DNA of 64,000 nt from Rhodovulum robiginosum (GTDB lineage: Bacteria; Pseudomonadota; Alphaproteobacteria; Rhodobacterales; Rhodobacteraceae): the NCBI RefSeq assembly GCF_003944755.1, contig NZ_RWGU01000046.1, positions 118,913 through 182,912 of the forward strand, given 5' to 3'. The notes under the pieces were generated by a model. That model ran no database searches, was not told where the DNA came from, and saw only the letters and a list, made by a program, of their open reading frames with translations. The translations under genes were made by a program, and so were the position numbers. Positions within the stretch are counted from its first letter, which is position 1. Each line of letters starts with the position of its first letter. Of the stretch, positions 22,977-30,850 are shown piece by piece.

Positions 22977-23228
22977 CGCGCCCGCTTCGATACCGTGCGC
23001 AGGGGCCGCCGGTATCCCGGCTTGTGGCGTTTCGCCCGGCGGTTTGCCTTGACGCCGCCTGTGGCGCGCGCGAACACTTAACGTGACGCAATGACGGAGC
23101 TTTTCGCAGGCATCGCCCGACAGGGCGCGGGCCGTGGCCGGGCCGGCCCTCGGTGCGGAAAGACACCTCCGTTCGGCCCGGCTGCCCAAGGCGCGCCAGC
23201 TGTGCGCCGTGCCAAGAAGGAGGGGCTG

Positions 23229-25136
23229 ATGCGGGTCTTTACTGTACTCGGGCCGTCGCATTCGGGGAAGACGACGCTGGTGGAAGCACTGGCCGGGCTC
23301 GACGGGGGCAAGCCCCGCAAGCTCGACTTCTTCGGAGGCGCGACGGCGACCGTTTTCGATTTCATGGACGAGCCCTGGGCGGCCTTCGACATCCCCGGCG
23401 GCATGGAAAACATCGCCGAGGCGGGCCCGGTGCTGGCCGCCAGCGATGCGGCCGTGCTGTGCGTTCCGCCCGAGACCGACGCGGCGGTGCTGAGCGCGCC
23501 CTACCTGCGTGTGCTGGAAGAGGCAGGATTGCCCGTGCTGATCTTCGTCAACCGCATCGATACCGCGGCCGACCGCATCAGCGATATCGTCTCGGCGCTG
23601 CAGACCTATTGCGCCCACGGCATCGTTCTGCGGCAGGTGCCGATGCGCCAGGGCGATCAGATCGTCGGCGCGGTCGACCTGATTTCCGAGCGCGCCTGGG
23701 AATATCACGAGGGCACGCGGTCTTCGCTGGTGGAACTACCCGAGGGGATGCGCGACCGCGAGCAGGAGGCGCGCGCCGAGCTTCTGGAACAGCTGGCCGA
23801 TTTCGACGACGCGCTCTTGGAACAGTTGATCGAGGACCAGCGCCCGATGACCGGCGAGGTCTACGACGTGGCGACCAAGGTGTTGCAGCATCACGACCTG
23901 GTGCCGGCGCTTCTGGGTGCGGCCTCGCACGGTAACGGCATTCTGCGGCTGATGAAGACCCTGCGCCACGAGGTGCCCGGCGTAGACGAGGTCAAGGCCC
24001 GCCTGCCCGGCGGCGACGCGGTGCTGGCGGTGGGATGCATGGCCGATCAGGTCAAGCATCTGGGCAAGACCGTGCTTGTACGCGCGCTGGACGACGGGCT
24101 GGCCGCGGGCGCGCCGCTGTGCGGCACCTCGGTCGGCAACCTCACCGAGATCGACGCCCGCACCCAGATCCAGTCGTTGAACCCGGGCGAAATCGGGCTG
24201 ACGGTCAAGACCGACCACCTGACCCTCGGCAGCCTTTACGCGTCCGACGGCGCGGCAGATATGCCGGGCTGGGCGCAGCCCCACGTGCCGGTGCACCGCT
24301 GGATGGTCTCGCCCGTCCACGAAAAGGATGAAACGCGCCTGTCCACGGCGCTGGCACGGCTGACCGAGATCGACCCCGGACTGGGCATCGACCAGGACGA
24401 GAATAGCGGGCACGCGATCCTGTCGACCCAGGGGCCTTTGCACCTGCGCCGGGTGATCGACAAGCTGGCCGATTGGGTGGGAATCGAGGTCGTCACCGAA
24501 GAGGTACCCGCCACGCTATACGAGACGATCTCGAAGCCGGTCGAAAAGCACCACCGCCACCGCAAGCAATCGGGCGGGGCCGGGCAATTCGCCGATGTGC
24601 TGATCGCCGTCGCCCCGCGAGAGCGCGGCGCGGGCTTTGCCTTTTCCGAAGAGGTCAAGGGCGGCGCGGTGCCGCGCAACTATATCCCCGCGGTCGAGGC
24701 CGGGGCGCAGGACGCGCTCAAGGAGGGGCCGAACGGATACCCGGTGGTCGATGTCGCGGTGGTGCTCAAGGATGGCAAGCACCACGCGGTCGACAGCTCG
24801 GATTTCGCCTTTCGCACCGCTGGCAAGAACGCCGTCCGCGAGGCGCTGGCCGAGGCCCGGCCGTTGCTCTTGCAGCCGATCATGCGGGTCGAAATCCACG
24901 TGCCCTCGGTGTTTGCCGGGGGGCTGGTGCCCGTGATCAGCGGGCTGAAGGGCCAGGTTCTGGGCTTTGAGACGCATCCCGACCATGCCGGCTGGGACGT
25001 GTTCCGCACGCTCTTGCCGAAATCGGCCGAGCCCGAGCTTTTCCGCACCCTGGGCGGCGCGACGCGCGGCACCGCCTGGTTCACCGCCGAGCTGGACCAT
25101 TACGAGGAATTGCGCGAGGCCGCGCCGGCGCATTGA
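23229..25136 (+). CDS. EF-G-like translational GTPase family protein (atypical)
   Basis: A 635-residue paralogue of elongation factor G. P-loop GPSHSGKTT lies at the N-terminus; the G3 region reads DIPGG instead of DTPGH and G4 NRID instead of NKxD, and the G domain is shorter than in EF-G. Domains III-V are recognisable (EETISKPVEKHHRHRKQSGG-AGQFADV, IPAVEAGAQDALKEGPNGYP, VHVPSVFAGGLVPVISGLKG-like end). ATG 23229 is used since AAGGAGG precedes it and begins directly with MRVFTVLGPSHSGKT. Such proteins are common in alphaproteobacteria and annotated as EF-G, but true EF-G is usually in the str operon. Altered G3 His suggests weakened or different GTP hydrolysis. Confidence 0.88.
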   Translation: MRVFTVLGPSHSGKTTLVEALAGLDGGKPRKLDFFGGATATVFDFMDEPWAAFDIPGGMENIAEAGPVLAASDAAVLCVPPETDAAVLSAPYLRVLEEAGLPVLIFVNRIDTAADRISDIVSALQTYCAHGIVLRQVPMRQGDQIVGAVDLISERAWEYHEGTRSSLVELPEGMRDREQEARAELLEQLADFDDALLEQLIEDQRPMTGEVYDVATKVLQHHDLVPALLGAASHGNGILRLMKTLRHEVPGVDEVKARLPGGDAVLAVGCMADQVKHLGKTVLVRALDDGLAAGAPLCGTSVGNLTEIDARTQIQSLNPGEIGLTVKTDHLTLGSLYASDGAADMPGWAQPHVPVHRWMVSPVHEKDETRLSTALARLTEIDPGLGIDQDENSGHAILSTQGPLHLRRVIDKLADWVGIEVVTEEVPATLYETISKPVEKHHRHRKQSGGAGQFADVLIAVAPRERGAGFAFSEEVKGGAVPRNYIPAVEAGAQDALKEGPNGYPVVDVAVVLKDGKHHAVDSSDFAFRTAGKNAVREALAEARPLLLQPIMRVEIHVPSVFAGGLVPVISGLKGQVLGFETHPDHAGWDVFRTLLPKSAEPELFRTLGGATRGTAWFTAELDHYEELREAAPAH

Positions 25137-25193
25137 AGCCTGGTCAAGGCCCGTGCTGTTCGCGGGCCGGCGGCGGGAAACCCATTTGGCAAA

Positions 25194-25231
25194 GATGATA
25201 CGGGGCGCTCCATGTGGGCGCCCCGATCATC
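25194..25231. terminator. Long hairpin between convergent EF-G-like and LuxR-type genes
   Basis: GATGAT plus CGGGGCGC (25194-25208, with one bulged A) pairs with GCGCCCCG plus ATCATC (25218-25231) around a 9-base loop. A smaller one, GGCCCG/CGGGCC, lies at about 25148-25168. The convergent position suggests a bidirectional terminator, although no clear T-run follows. Confidence 0.55.
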
Positions 25232-25397
25232 AACGCGGGGGCCGAGGCCGGGCGCGTTTCCTGAAAATATCGGTCGGTCGAAGCGATGTGGCGGTCCTAG
25301 CCGCCGATGCCCGGCGCCGCCCGTAGCGCGACGTTGATCCGGCTGCGGCTGGCGCCTTGTTATCGTCCCGCCGCGAAGTACGGCTGAAGAACCGCGG

Positions 25398-26273
25398 TCA
25401 GGCGCCCAGCCGTTTGACGTTGCCGGTTGTGATCGCCGATGCGGACGGCCCGCTCTGCATCAGGCGGTGCATCAGCCCCACGATGCCCGTCGTCCCGGTC
25501 TTGCCGTAGATCGAGTGCAGGTGCGACCGCGCGGTGGACTCGCTGATGCCGAGTTCGCTTGAAATGTCGCCGGTGTTCATCCCCTGCATGACCAGGGTGC
25601 AAATGCGGTATTCCGACCGGCTGAGATCATAGGGGTTGGACATGTCTAGGATGGCGCAGACCTCTATCGCGTCGCGCTGTGTCCGGTTGCGCGCGTGCTT
25701 GCGCCCTATCTCGCGCGTGGCGATGCCGGGTTGGCGCTGCCGCCAGCTGGAGGCCAGGTTGGGCGCGACGATTTTCAGCAAGGTGGCGTCCTCGACGCTC
25801 GGGGCGCGGTCGGCGCACAGTTCCAGCACGTCGCAATGGCGCACGTTTACGTTGAGCACGACCACCACGACCTCGGTCAGTTTGCGCGACTCCAGCCAGT
25901 CGGTGAGCGCGGTGTCGATCAGCAGGTCCTGGCGCAGCTCGGACAAAAGCCAGATCGAGCCGGGGCGCGCCTTGAACAACTGATCGCCGAGCAATGTCTG
26001 GGCGAAATGCGGTGCGGTGGCGTGCACGCCGTCGCGGTGCAGCGCGCCCTGAGAAATAAGCCGCGGCTTGTCGTTGCCCTTGCCATAACGTACCAACTGG
26101 CCGATTTCGCTGTGCAGCGCACCGGCGAGCCGGGCGAGGGAATCCTCGAAGGCGCCTTGGTTATGCAGCGCGCCCACCCAGGCGGTGACGGCATCTATAC
26201 TGCGGGCCAGGTCGGCCGCCTGAAATCGCGGCCCGGTGCCGAGGTCATCGAAAAATTTTCGGTCACTAATCAT
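25398..26273 (-). CDS. LuxR-type transcriptional regulator
   Basis: A 291-residue regulator with a C-terminal LuxR helix-turn-helix: LSRSEYRICTLVMQGMNTGD, then ISSELGISESTARSHLHSIY and GKTG. The N-terminal 200 residues are an unassigned sensor region without membrane segments; an autoinducer-binding domain is not evident. It starts with ATG 26273 and diverges from the Tad pilus genes over 516 bp containing several inverted repeats. Control of the pilus locus is therefore a reasonable inference. Confidence 0.85.
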   Translation of the reverse strand: MISDRKFFDDLGTGPRFQAADLARSIDAVTAWVGALHNQGAFEDSLARLAGALHSEIGQLVRYGKGNDKPRLISQGALHRDGVHATAPHFAQTLLGDQLFKARPGSIWLLSELRQDLLIDTALTDWLESRKLTEVVVVVLNVNVRHCDVLELCADRAPSVEDATLLKIVAPNLASSWRQRQPGIATREIGRKHARNRTQRDAIEVCAILDMSNPYDLSRSEYRICTLVMQGMNTGDISSELGISESTARSHLHSIYGKTGTTGIVGLMHRLMQSGPSASAITTGNVKRLGA

Positions 26274-26789
26274 CGTTTTGCTACGCTTTCCAAATGTGGC
26301 CAGTTGTGGGCCCCGAGAGCCAGATTATTGCCACATTCCGGTCTGTGAACAAATCACGACTCACCTCCTGCAAGGCCGAATTTTTCCCCCTTTCCGGACG
26401 CTCTGACGCCAAGCCCATGAATTCTCACTGAAAACCCTCGGCCAGGTTTCTGCAGTGCAACACATGGCGTGGTGTCGCGTTGTTGCCGGGCGTGGCAACA
26501 ATCGCCGGAGTTTCGCCTTATTTCTGCTTAAATCCAAAGGGTAACGAGTCGGCCGGGGCGATTCGCGTTCGACATGCCGCTCGCCAAAAACGCGGCAAAA
26601 ACGCGCGGGGGAAGAAGTCGGCAAGATTTTGCGCAACCCAGGGGTGAAATCCTCGTTGGTTTGATGGATGCGGGCCGATACGGCCGAGGCGTAAAATGGG
26701 GTCGATACCGGGCGACATCCGGTGTCGCTGCGGGCAAGCGGACGAACAGCCCGACAAACGCGCGAAACTGGTTAACAAGGAGTAAGACC
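26274..26789. promoter_or_regulatory. 516-bp control region between LuxR-type regulator and flp
   Basis: No gene is seen here. It holds a perfect 8-bp inverted repeat TTGTTGCC-GGGCGT-GGCAACAA (26480-26501) and a wider pair ATGTGGC ... GCCACAT (about 26294-26337) near the regulator start. AAGGAG at 26777-26782 is the flp ribosome binding site. The repeats are candidate regulator-binding sites for the divergent promoters. Confidence 0.5.
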
Positions 26790-26972
26790 ATGCGTATCGA
26801 TCTTTCCAAAGCACTCAAGAAATTCCGCCGTTCCGAATCCGGCGCCACCCTGGTGGAATATGGCATCGCGCTCATCCTCGCCATCGCGGTCGGTGGCACG
26901 CTGCTGACCAACCTGGCCACTGCGGTGCAGACCCAGATGACCGACGCCGCCGATCAGATGACCGGCACCTGA
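26790..26972 (+). CDS. flp: Flp-type pilin (major Tad pilus subunit)
   Basis: A 60-residue type IVb pilin. The short basic leader (MRIDLSKALKKFRRSESG) is followed by the prepilin peptidase site and hydrophobic core ATLVEYGIALILAIAVGGTL; Glu at position 5 of the mature protein and the Tyr after it are the Flp signature. It assembles into the adhesive Tad pilus through the CpaF/TadBC machinery. It begins after AAGGAG and is separated from cpaB by 245 bp of hairpin-rich sequence, allowing higher expression than the downstream genes. Confidence 0.95.
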   Translation: MRIDLSKALKKFRRSESGATLVEYGIALILAIAVGGTLLTNLATAVQTQMTDAADQMTGT

Positions 26973-26991
26973 TATTGGTCTCTGCTTCTTG

Positions 26992-27020
26992 GAGGGAGCG
27001 GCTCTTGCAGCCGTTCCCTC
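26992..27020 (+). terminator. Hairpin after flp, probable attenuator
   Basis: GAGGGAGCGGCT (26992-27003) pairs with AGCCGTTCCCTC (27009-27020) around CTTGC: 12 pairs including one G-U. It starts 19 bp after the flp stop. No long T-run follows, so partial termination or 3'-end stabilisation of the pilin mRNA is likely. Confidence 0.6.
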
Positions 27021-27038
27021 AAATACCCGGGACATTGT

Positions 27039-27092
27039 CCGCGTAGACGCTACGCGGCCTTCACAAAAAGGGTTGTCCCGATATTTCGGGAC
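27039..27092 (+). repeat. Two further perfect hairpins in the flp-cpaB leader
   Basis: CCGCGTAG-ACG-CTACGCGG (27039-27057) and GTCCCGA-TATT-TCGGGAC (27075-27092) are both perfect. With the hairpin at 26992 and a GC-rich one near 27149-27168 they make four successive stem-loops between pilin and assembly genes. Confidence 0.6.
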
Positions 27093-27217
27093 ACCGGAAC
27101 GTTCGCAAGTATGCCCGTTGTGACGGGGGTGGTACGTGTCGTCTTGGCCGTGCCCGGCTGTTTGGGCCGGGGGCCTGCAAGGCGCCCAGTGCGACTAGAA
27201 CCTGAGAGGAATTCACC

Positions 27218-28030
27218 ATGCGCTTCAGGTCTCTGTTGATGATGCTCATCGGAATCGCAATCGCCGGGGGCTCGGTCTTCTTTGCACAGGATTTCCTGTC
27301 CGATACACAGTCGAACACGGCCAGCGCCAAGGTAGAGCCGGACCTCGTGGATATCGTGGTCGCCCGCGCTCCGATCAGCTACGGAATGGCCATCGAGTCG
27401 CATCTCGTGACCACCCAGAAATGGCCGAAAGAAGCCGTGCCGCCCGGTGCGCACACGTCCTATGCCGCAGTACTGCCGCAGGGTAGCGGCGCGCCGCGCC
27501 GCGCGAAATACACCATGGCGCCCGGCGAGGTGCTGCTCGATTCCAAGCTGTCGGGCTTTGGCGAAAAGGTGACGATCGTCCAGAAACTTGGCGCCAACAG
27601 CCGCGCGATGGCCCTCAAGGTCGACGCGGTCAGCGGTGTGGGCGGCTTCGTGACGCCGGGCGACCGCGTGGATATCGTGCTGACCCAGGGCCGAGGCTCT
27701 GACATGAGCGCGGTCACGGTTTTGCAGAACATCCTGGTGATCGGCGTCGACCAGCAGGCCGACCAGAATACCGACCAGCCCTCGGTCGCGCGCACGGTGA
27801 CCGTCGAGGTGGCGCCGGACCAGAGCCAGATCCTGGCGCTGGCGCAAAAGGCCGGCTCGCTGAGCCTGACGCTGCGCACGCTCGACTCCGACGGCGAAGA
27901 AGACAAGCCGCTGGACAAGGTCAAACTGCGCGACCTGCTGCGTGAGAAATCGCCGATTCCGCAGGACGAGCGCGGCCCGACGATCATCATTCGCCGCGGC
28001 ACGACGGCCGAGGTCGTCGACGTCAACTGA
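27218..28030 (+). CDS. cpaB: Tad pilus assembly protein CpaB/RcpC
   Basis: A 270-residue periplasmic protein anchored by an N-terminal membrane segment (LLMMLIGIAIAGGSVFFAQ). An SAF-like region follows (VVARAPISYGMAIESHLVTT), and the RcpC/CpaB segment FVTPGDRVDIVLTQGRG with ILVIGVDQQADQN is typical. In the Tad system it supports the outer-membrane secretin. The ATG is preceded by GAGAGGAA. A secretin gene (cpaC/rcpA) normally follows cpaB but is not here. Confidence 0.92.
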   Translation: MRFRSLLMMLIGIAIAGGSVFFAQDFLSDTQSNTASAKVEPDLVDIVVARAPISYGMAIESHLVTTQKWPKEAVPPGAHTSYAAVLPQGSGAPRRAKYTMAPGEVLLDSKLSGFGEKVTIVQKLGANSRAMALKVDAVSGVGGFVTPGDRVDIVLTQGRGSDMSAVTVLQNILVIGVDQQADQNTDQPSVARTVTVEVAPDQSQILALAQKAGSLSLTLRTLDSDGEEDKPLDKVKLRDLLREKSPIPQDERGPTIIIRRGTTAEVVDVN

Positions 28031-28083
28031 GAACGCATCGCGGCATGACCCGAAGCGTTTGCAACATTGTGAGGATTGGGGCG

Positions 28084-29634
28084 ATGGAACGGCGTTCGAA
28101 AATTGCACAGTTCGCACATTCGACAAAGGGGTCGATAGCGGTACTGTGGGCGATGAGCCTGGTGGTCCTGCTGGGCCTCGTGGCGCTGTCGTTCGATTTC
28201 GGCCGCATGGCATCGACCCAGGCCGAGCTGCAATCCTACGCCGACCACGTGGCGCTGGCCGCCGGCGGCGAGCTGGACGGAAAGTCCGACGCGATCACGC
28301 GGGCCCAGGCCGCCGCGGCCAACCTGGTCTCCGACAGCCAGACCTTTGCCGAGGGCGTTCGGGCGCTGAGCGGCGACACCAACTACACCCTGAGCTTCCA
28401 TTCCTCCCTGCCCAGCAGCGATCTTTCGGCGGTCGGCAGCACGACCACCGACCCGGCGCTTGCCAGCTACGTGCGCGTCCTCGTGAACACGCGCAATGTG
28501 CGCTACACCTTTTACAGTGCCTTCAACGCCCTACTGGACGGCACGACGCCGGCGGACGCGCAGGTCAATGCCGTGGCGGTGGCGGGCTACACGCAATACG
28601 CCTGCGACGTCACCCCGCTGATGTTCTGCCTGCCCGAGGTTCCGTTCCCGGCCGAAGACAATGTCGGACGGCTGATCCAGCTGCGGTCGGGCGGCAACGG
28701 CGCGGGGGCCTGGGGGCCCGGCGATTTCGGGTTTCTTCTGCCGCTCGGGTCGGGCTACGACATTTCCTCGGTTATCGACGACGAGGGCGCGTGCAGCGGT
28801 CTGAGCAGCGCGGTGCAGATCGCCTCGTGCATCATGGGTGCCTACGGCAACCTCGCACGGTGCTACAGCACCCGCGGCGTCGACGTGATGACGGGCCAGG
28901 GCAACGGCCTGACCTCGGCGGCGTTCAACACGCGTTTCGATCTTTACCGTGCGACGATGACCGGCGAGCGCAACGTCGCTGATTTCGCCCCGGCGCCAAA
29001 CGTCATCAAGGGGATCATCCCGAACGGCGGAGGGTCGTGTATCGGCAATCGCGAACGGCCTTCGCCGACGTCCATGGGTTTGCCGCGCGACAACTGCTTT
29101 TACCCCTTTCCCGGCACCTGTACCAACCGCGTCGGCAGCGGGAACTGGAGCGATAATTGCAACGCCTATTTCCAGACGAACTATGTCGACAACGGCGTCG
29201 CCATTCCCGCCTGGGCCGCCGGCGCCTGCACCTGGGACCCGCTTGCCGGCGAAATGGGCATGACCCGCTGGGAGGTCTACAAGGCAGAGATCGACGCGGC
29301 CGGCGGGCTGGCCTCGACCACGCCGCTGTTGAACAGCCCCGACGAGACCGGCCGCGGGTCCTGCAGCAGCCAGCCGCAAATTCAGGATTACGATCGGCGG
29401 ATGGTCATCGCGGCGGGCATCGATTGCGTTTCCCACCCGATCAACGGCCGCGCCACGGACGTGCCGGTGGAAGAGTATTACAAGGTCTTCATGACCGAGC
29501 CGGTCGGCGATGACGGCACCACGCCGCCCAATGTCGATATCTGGGGCGAGATCATCGGCTCTGCCGGTGGCAGCGGCGCCGGCAGCGGCGGGCTGGGCTC
29601 GGTTTTTCACGATGTCGTGCAGCTTTACCGGTGA
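28084..29634 (+). CDS. TadG-like pilus assembly protein
   Basis: A 516-residue protein with the TadE/TadG N-terminal membrane motif: KGSIAVLWAMSLVVLLGLVA followed by FDFGRMASTQAELQSYADHVALAA. The large periplasmic part has many Cys (for example YACDVTPLMFC, NCFYPFPGTC), so disulfides are expected. ATG 28084 is preferred to 28045 because GAGGATTGGGG lies just upstream. It acts in pilus assembly, probably as a minor pseudopilin or surface component. It overlaps the next gene by one base (TGATG). Confidence 0.85.
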   Translation: MERRSKIAQFAHSTKGSIAVLWAMSLVVLLGLVALSFDFGRMASTQAELQSYADHVALAAGGELDGKSDAITRAQAAAANLVSDSQTFAEGVRALSGDTNYTLSFHSSLPSSDLSAVGSTTTDPALASYVRVLVNTRNVRYTFYSAFNALLDGTTPADAQVNAVAVAGYTQYACDVTPLMFCLPEVPFPAEDNVGRLIQLRSGGNGAGAWGPGDFGFLLPLGSGYDISSVIDDEGACSGLSSAVQIASCIMGAYGNLARCYSTRGVDVMTGQGNGLTSAAFNTRFDLYRATMTGERNVADFAPAPNVIKGIIPNGGGSCIGNRERPSPTSMGLPRDNCFYPFPGTCTNRVGSGNWSDNCNAYFQTNYVDNGVAIPAWAAGACTWDPLAGEMGMTRWEVYKAEIDAAGGLASTTPLLNSPDETGRGSCSSQPQIQDYDRRMVIAAGIDCVSHPINGRATDVPVEEYYKVFMTEPVGDDGTTPPNVDIWGEIIGSAGGSGAGSGGLGSVFHDVVQLYR

Positions 29635-30164
29635 TGGACATGGCCGCTCTCAAACGCAACATCGGACGGTCACGGGCAGCACGCTTCGCGCGGGCCGAGG
29701 GCGGGGTGGCGCTGATTGAATTCGCCCTGTTCCTGCCGCTGGTTCTGCTTGTCTTTTCGGTGATGCTCGAGGCCTCGCGCACCTTCTGGTCTTTCCAGAG
29801 CGCGATCTCGGGCGTGCGGGACGCGACCCGCTATCTCAGCCGCGTCGTGCCCGGCGATATCTGCCAGCCGACGCCGCCGGGGCCGGGGGCGCTGGTGGGC
29901 TATACCGCGACCCTCACGACCATCGTCTCGCAATCCTACAGCTCGACGCGGTCGGCCTTCGGCACCGGGGTAAGCGTGGATTCCGTGACGCCCACGCTGG
30001 CCTGTATTGCAGGCTCTTACAGGGGCGGCTCGGCGCCCGTCGCCACGGTGACCGCCGCGGTGACCATCACCCACCCGCTGGCGGGGGCGTTCACACTGTT
30101 CGGGGCGCCCTTCGGCCCGACGACGACAACGATCAGCGACCAGGCGAGGATTTACGGCCAATGA
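29634..30164 (+). CDS. TadE-like minor pseudopilin
   Basis: A 176-residue protein with the TadE motif: AEGGVALIEFALFLPLVLLV, with the Glu at position 5 of the mature form and a membrane helix, followed by a small periplasmic domain. The start overlaps the tadG-like stop, and the end overlaps the next tadE-like gene by four bases (ATGA). It is probably processed by the prepilin peptidase and incorporated in pilus assembly. Confidence 0.85.
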   Translation: MDMAALKRNIGRSRAARFARAEGGVALIEFALFLPLVLLVFSVMLEASRTFWSFQSAISGVRDATRYLSRVVPGDICQPTPPGPGALVGYTATLTTIVSQSYSSTRSAFGTGVSVDSVTPTLACIAGSYRGGSAPVATVTAAVTITHPLAGAFTLFGAPFGPTTTTISDQARIYGQ

Positions 30165-30814
30165 CCCGCGGTCCCCTCATATCCCTGCTGCGGCGCCGTC
30201 TTCGCCATGCCCTGCTGGATACCGCGGGCACGACCCTGGTGGAATTCGCCATCGTTCTGTCGCTGTTCCTGCTGCTGTTTCTCGGGCTGATCGATTTCGG
30301 CCGGATGTCGTTCAACTGGGTGATGGCGCAAAAGGCGACGCAGATGGCCGCACGCATTGCCACGGTGCGCCCGCCGGTCTGCGGCGGCTTGCCCGAGTTC
30401 CACTCCCGCGGCACGGTGCCGACGGGCACCACGGCGCCCGGCTACGGCACCTTTTGCCGCACCGCCTCGTGGGTTTGCGCGGACCCCGGCACGTTCAGCT
30501 GCCCCGGCGCGTCGACGAACGCCACGGCGCAGGAGATCTGGGACCGGGTCGCCCCGCTTTTGCCGAACACCGCGACCGTGGCCAACCTGCAGTTCACATA
30601 CGATTTCGACTCCCAGTTGGGCTTTCTCGGTGGGCCGTACACGCCGATGGTGACGGTCGAGCTTCAAAACATGCAATTCGATTTCGTTTCGCCGCTGGGA
30701 GGGCTGGCGCAACTGGCCGGTGCCGGGTCGTCGAGCCTTGGCTCGCCCATCTCCATGCCGTCTTTCAGCGCGTCGCTGCCGGGCGAGGATCTGGCGGCTG
30801 GGAATGACGGGTAG
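30161..30814 (+). CDS. Second TadE-like pseudopilin
   Basis: A 217-residue protein with TTLVEFAIVLSLFLLLFLGL and a DFGRMSFNWVMAQKATQMAA continuation, again the TadE pattern, and a longer periplasmic domain with paired Cys (VCGGLPEF, FCRTASWVCADPGTFSCPG). Coupled by a four-base overlap to the upstream tadE-like gene. Two TadE-like proteins plus a TadG-like one form a complete pseudopilin set. Confidence 0.85.
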   Translation: MTRGPLISLLRRRLRHALLDTAGTTLVEFAIVLSLFLLLFLGLIDFGRMSFNWVMAQKATQMAARIATVRPPVCGGLPEFHSRGTVPTGTTAPGYGTFCRTASWVCADPGTFSCPGASTNATAQEIWDRVAPLLPNTATVANLQFTYDFDSQLGFLGGPYTPMVTVELQNMQFDFVSPLGGLAQLAGAGSSSLGSPISMPSFSASLPGEDLAAGNDG

Positions 30815-30850
30815 GGGGCAGCCATGGAAAGCCGAAAACAGGAGAGCGAC

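Noticed and set aside
23091..23228. Upstream extension of the EF-G-like protein from 23091
   Set aside because: Arg/Gly/Pro-rich N-terminal extension without similarity; the P-loop begins right after ATG 23229, which has a good ribosome binding site.
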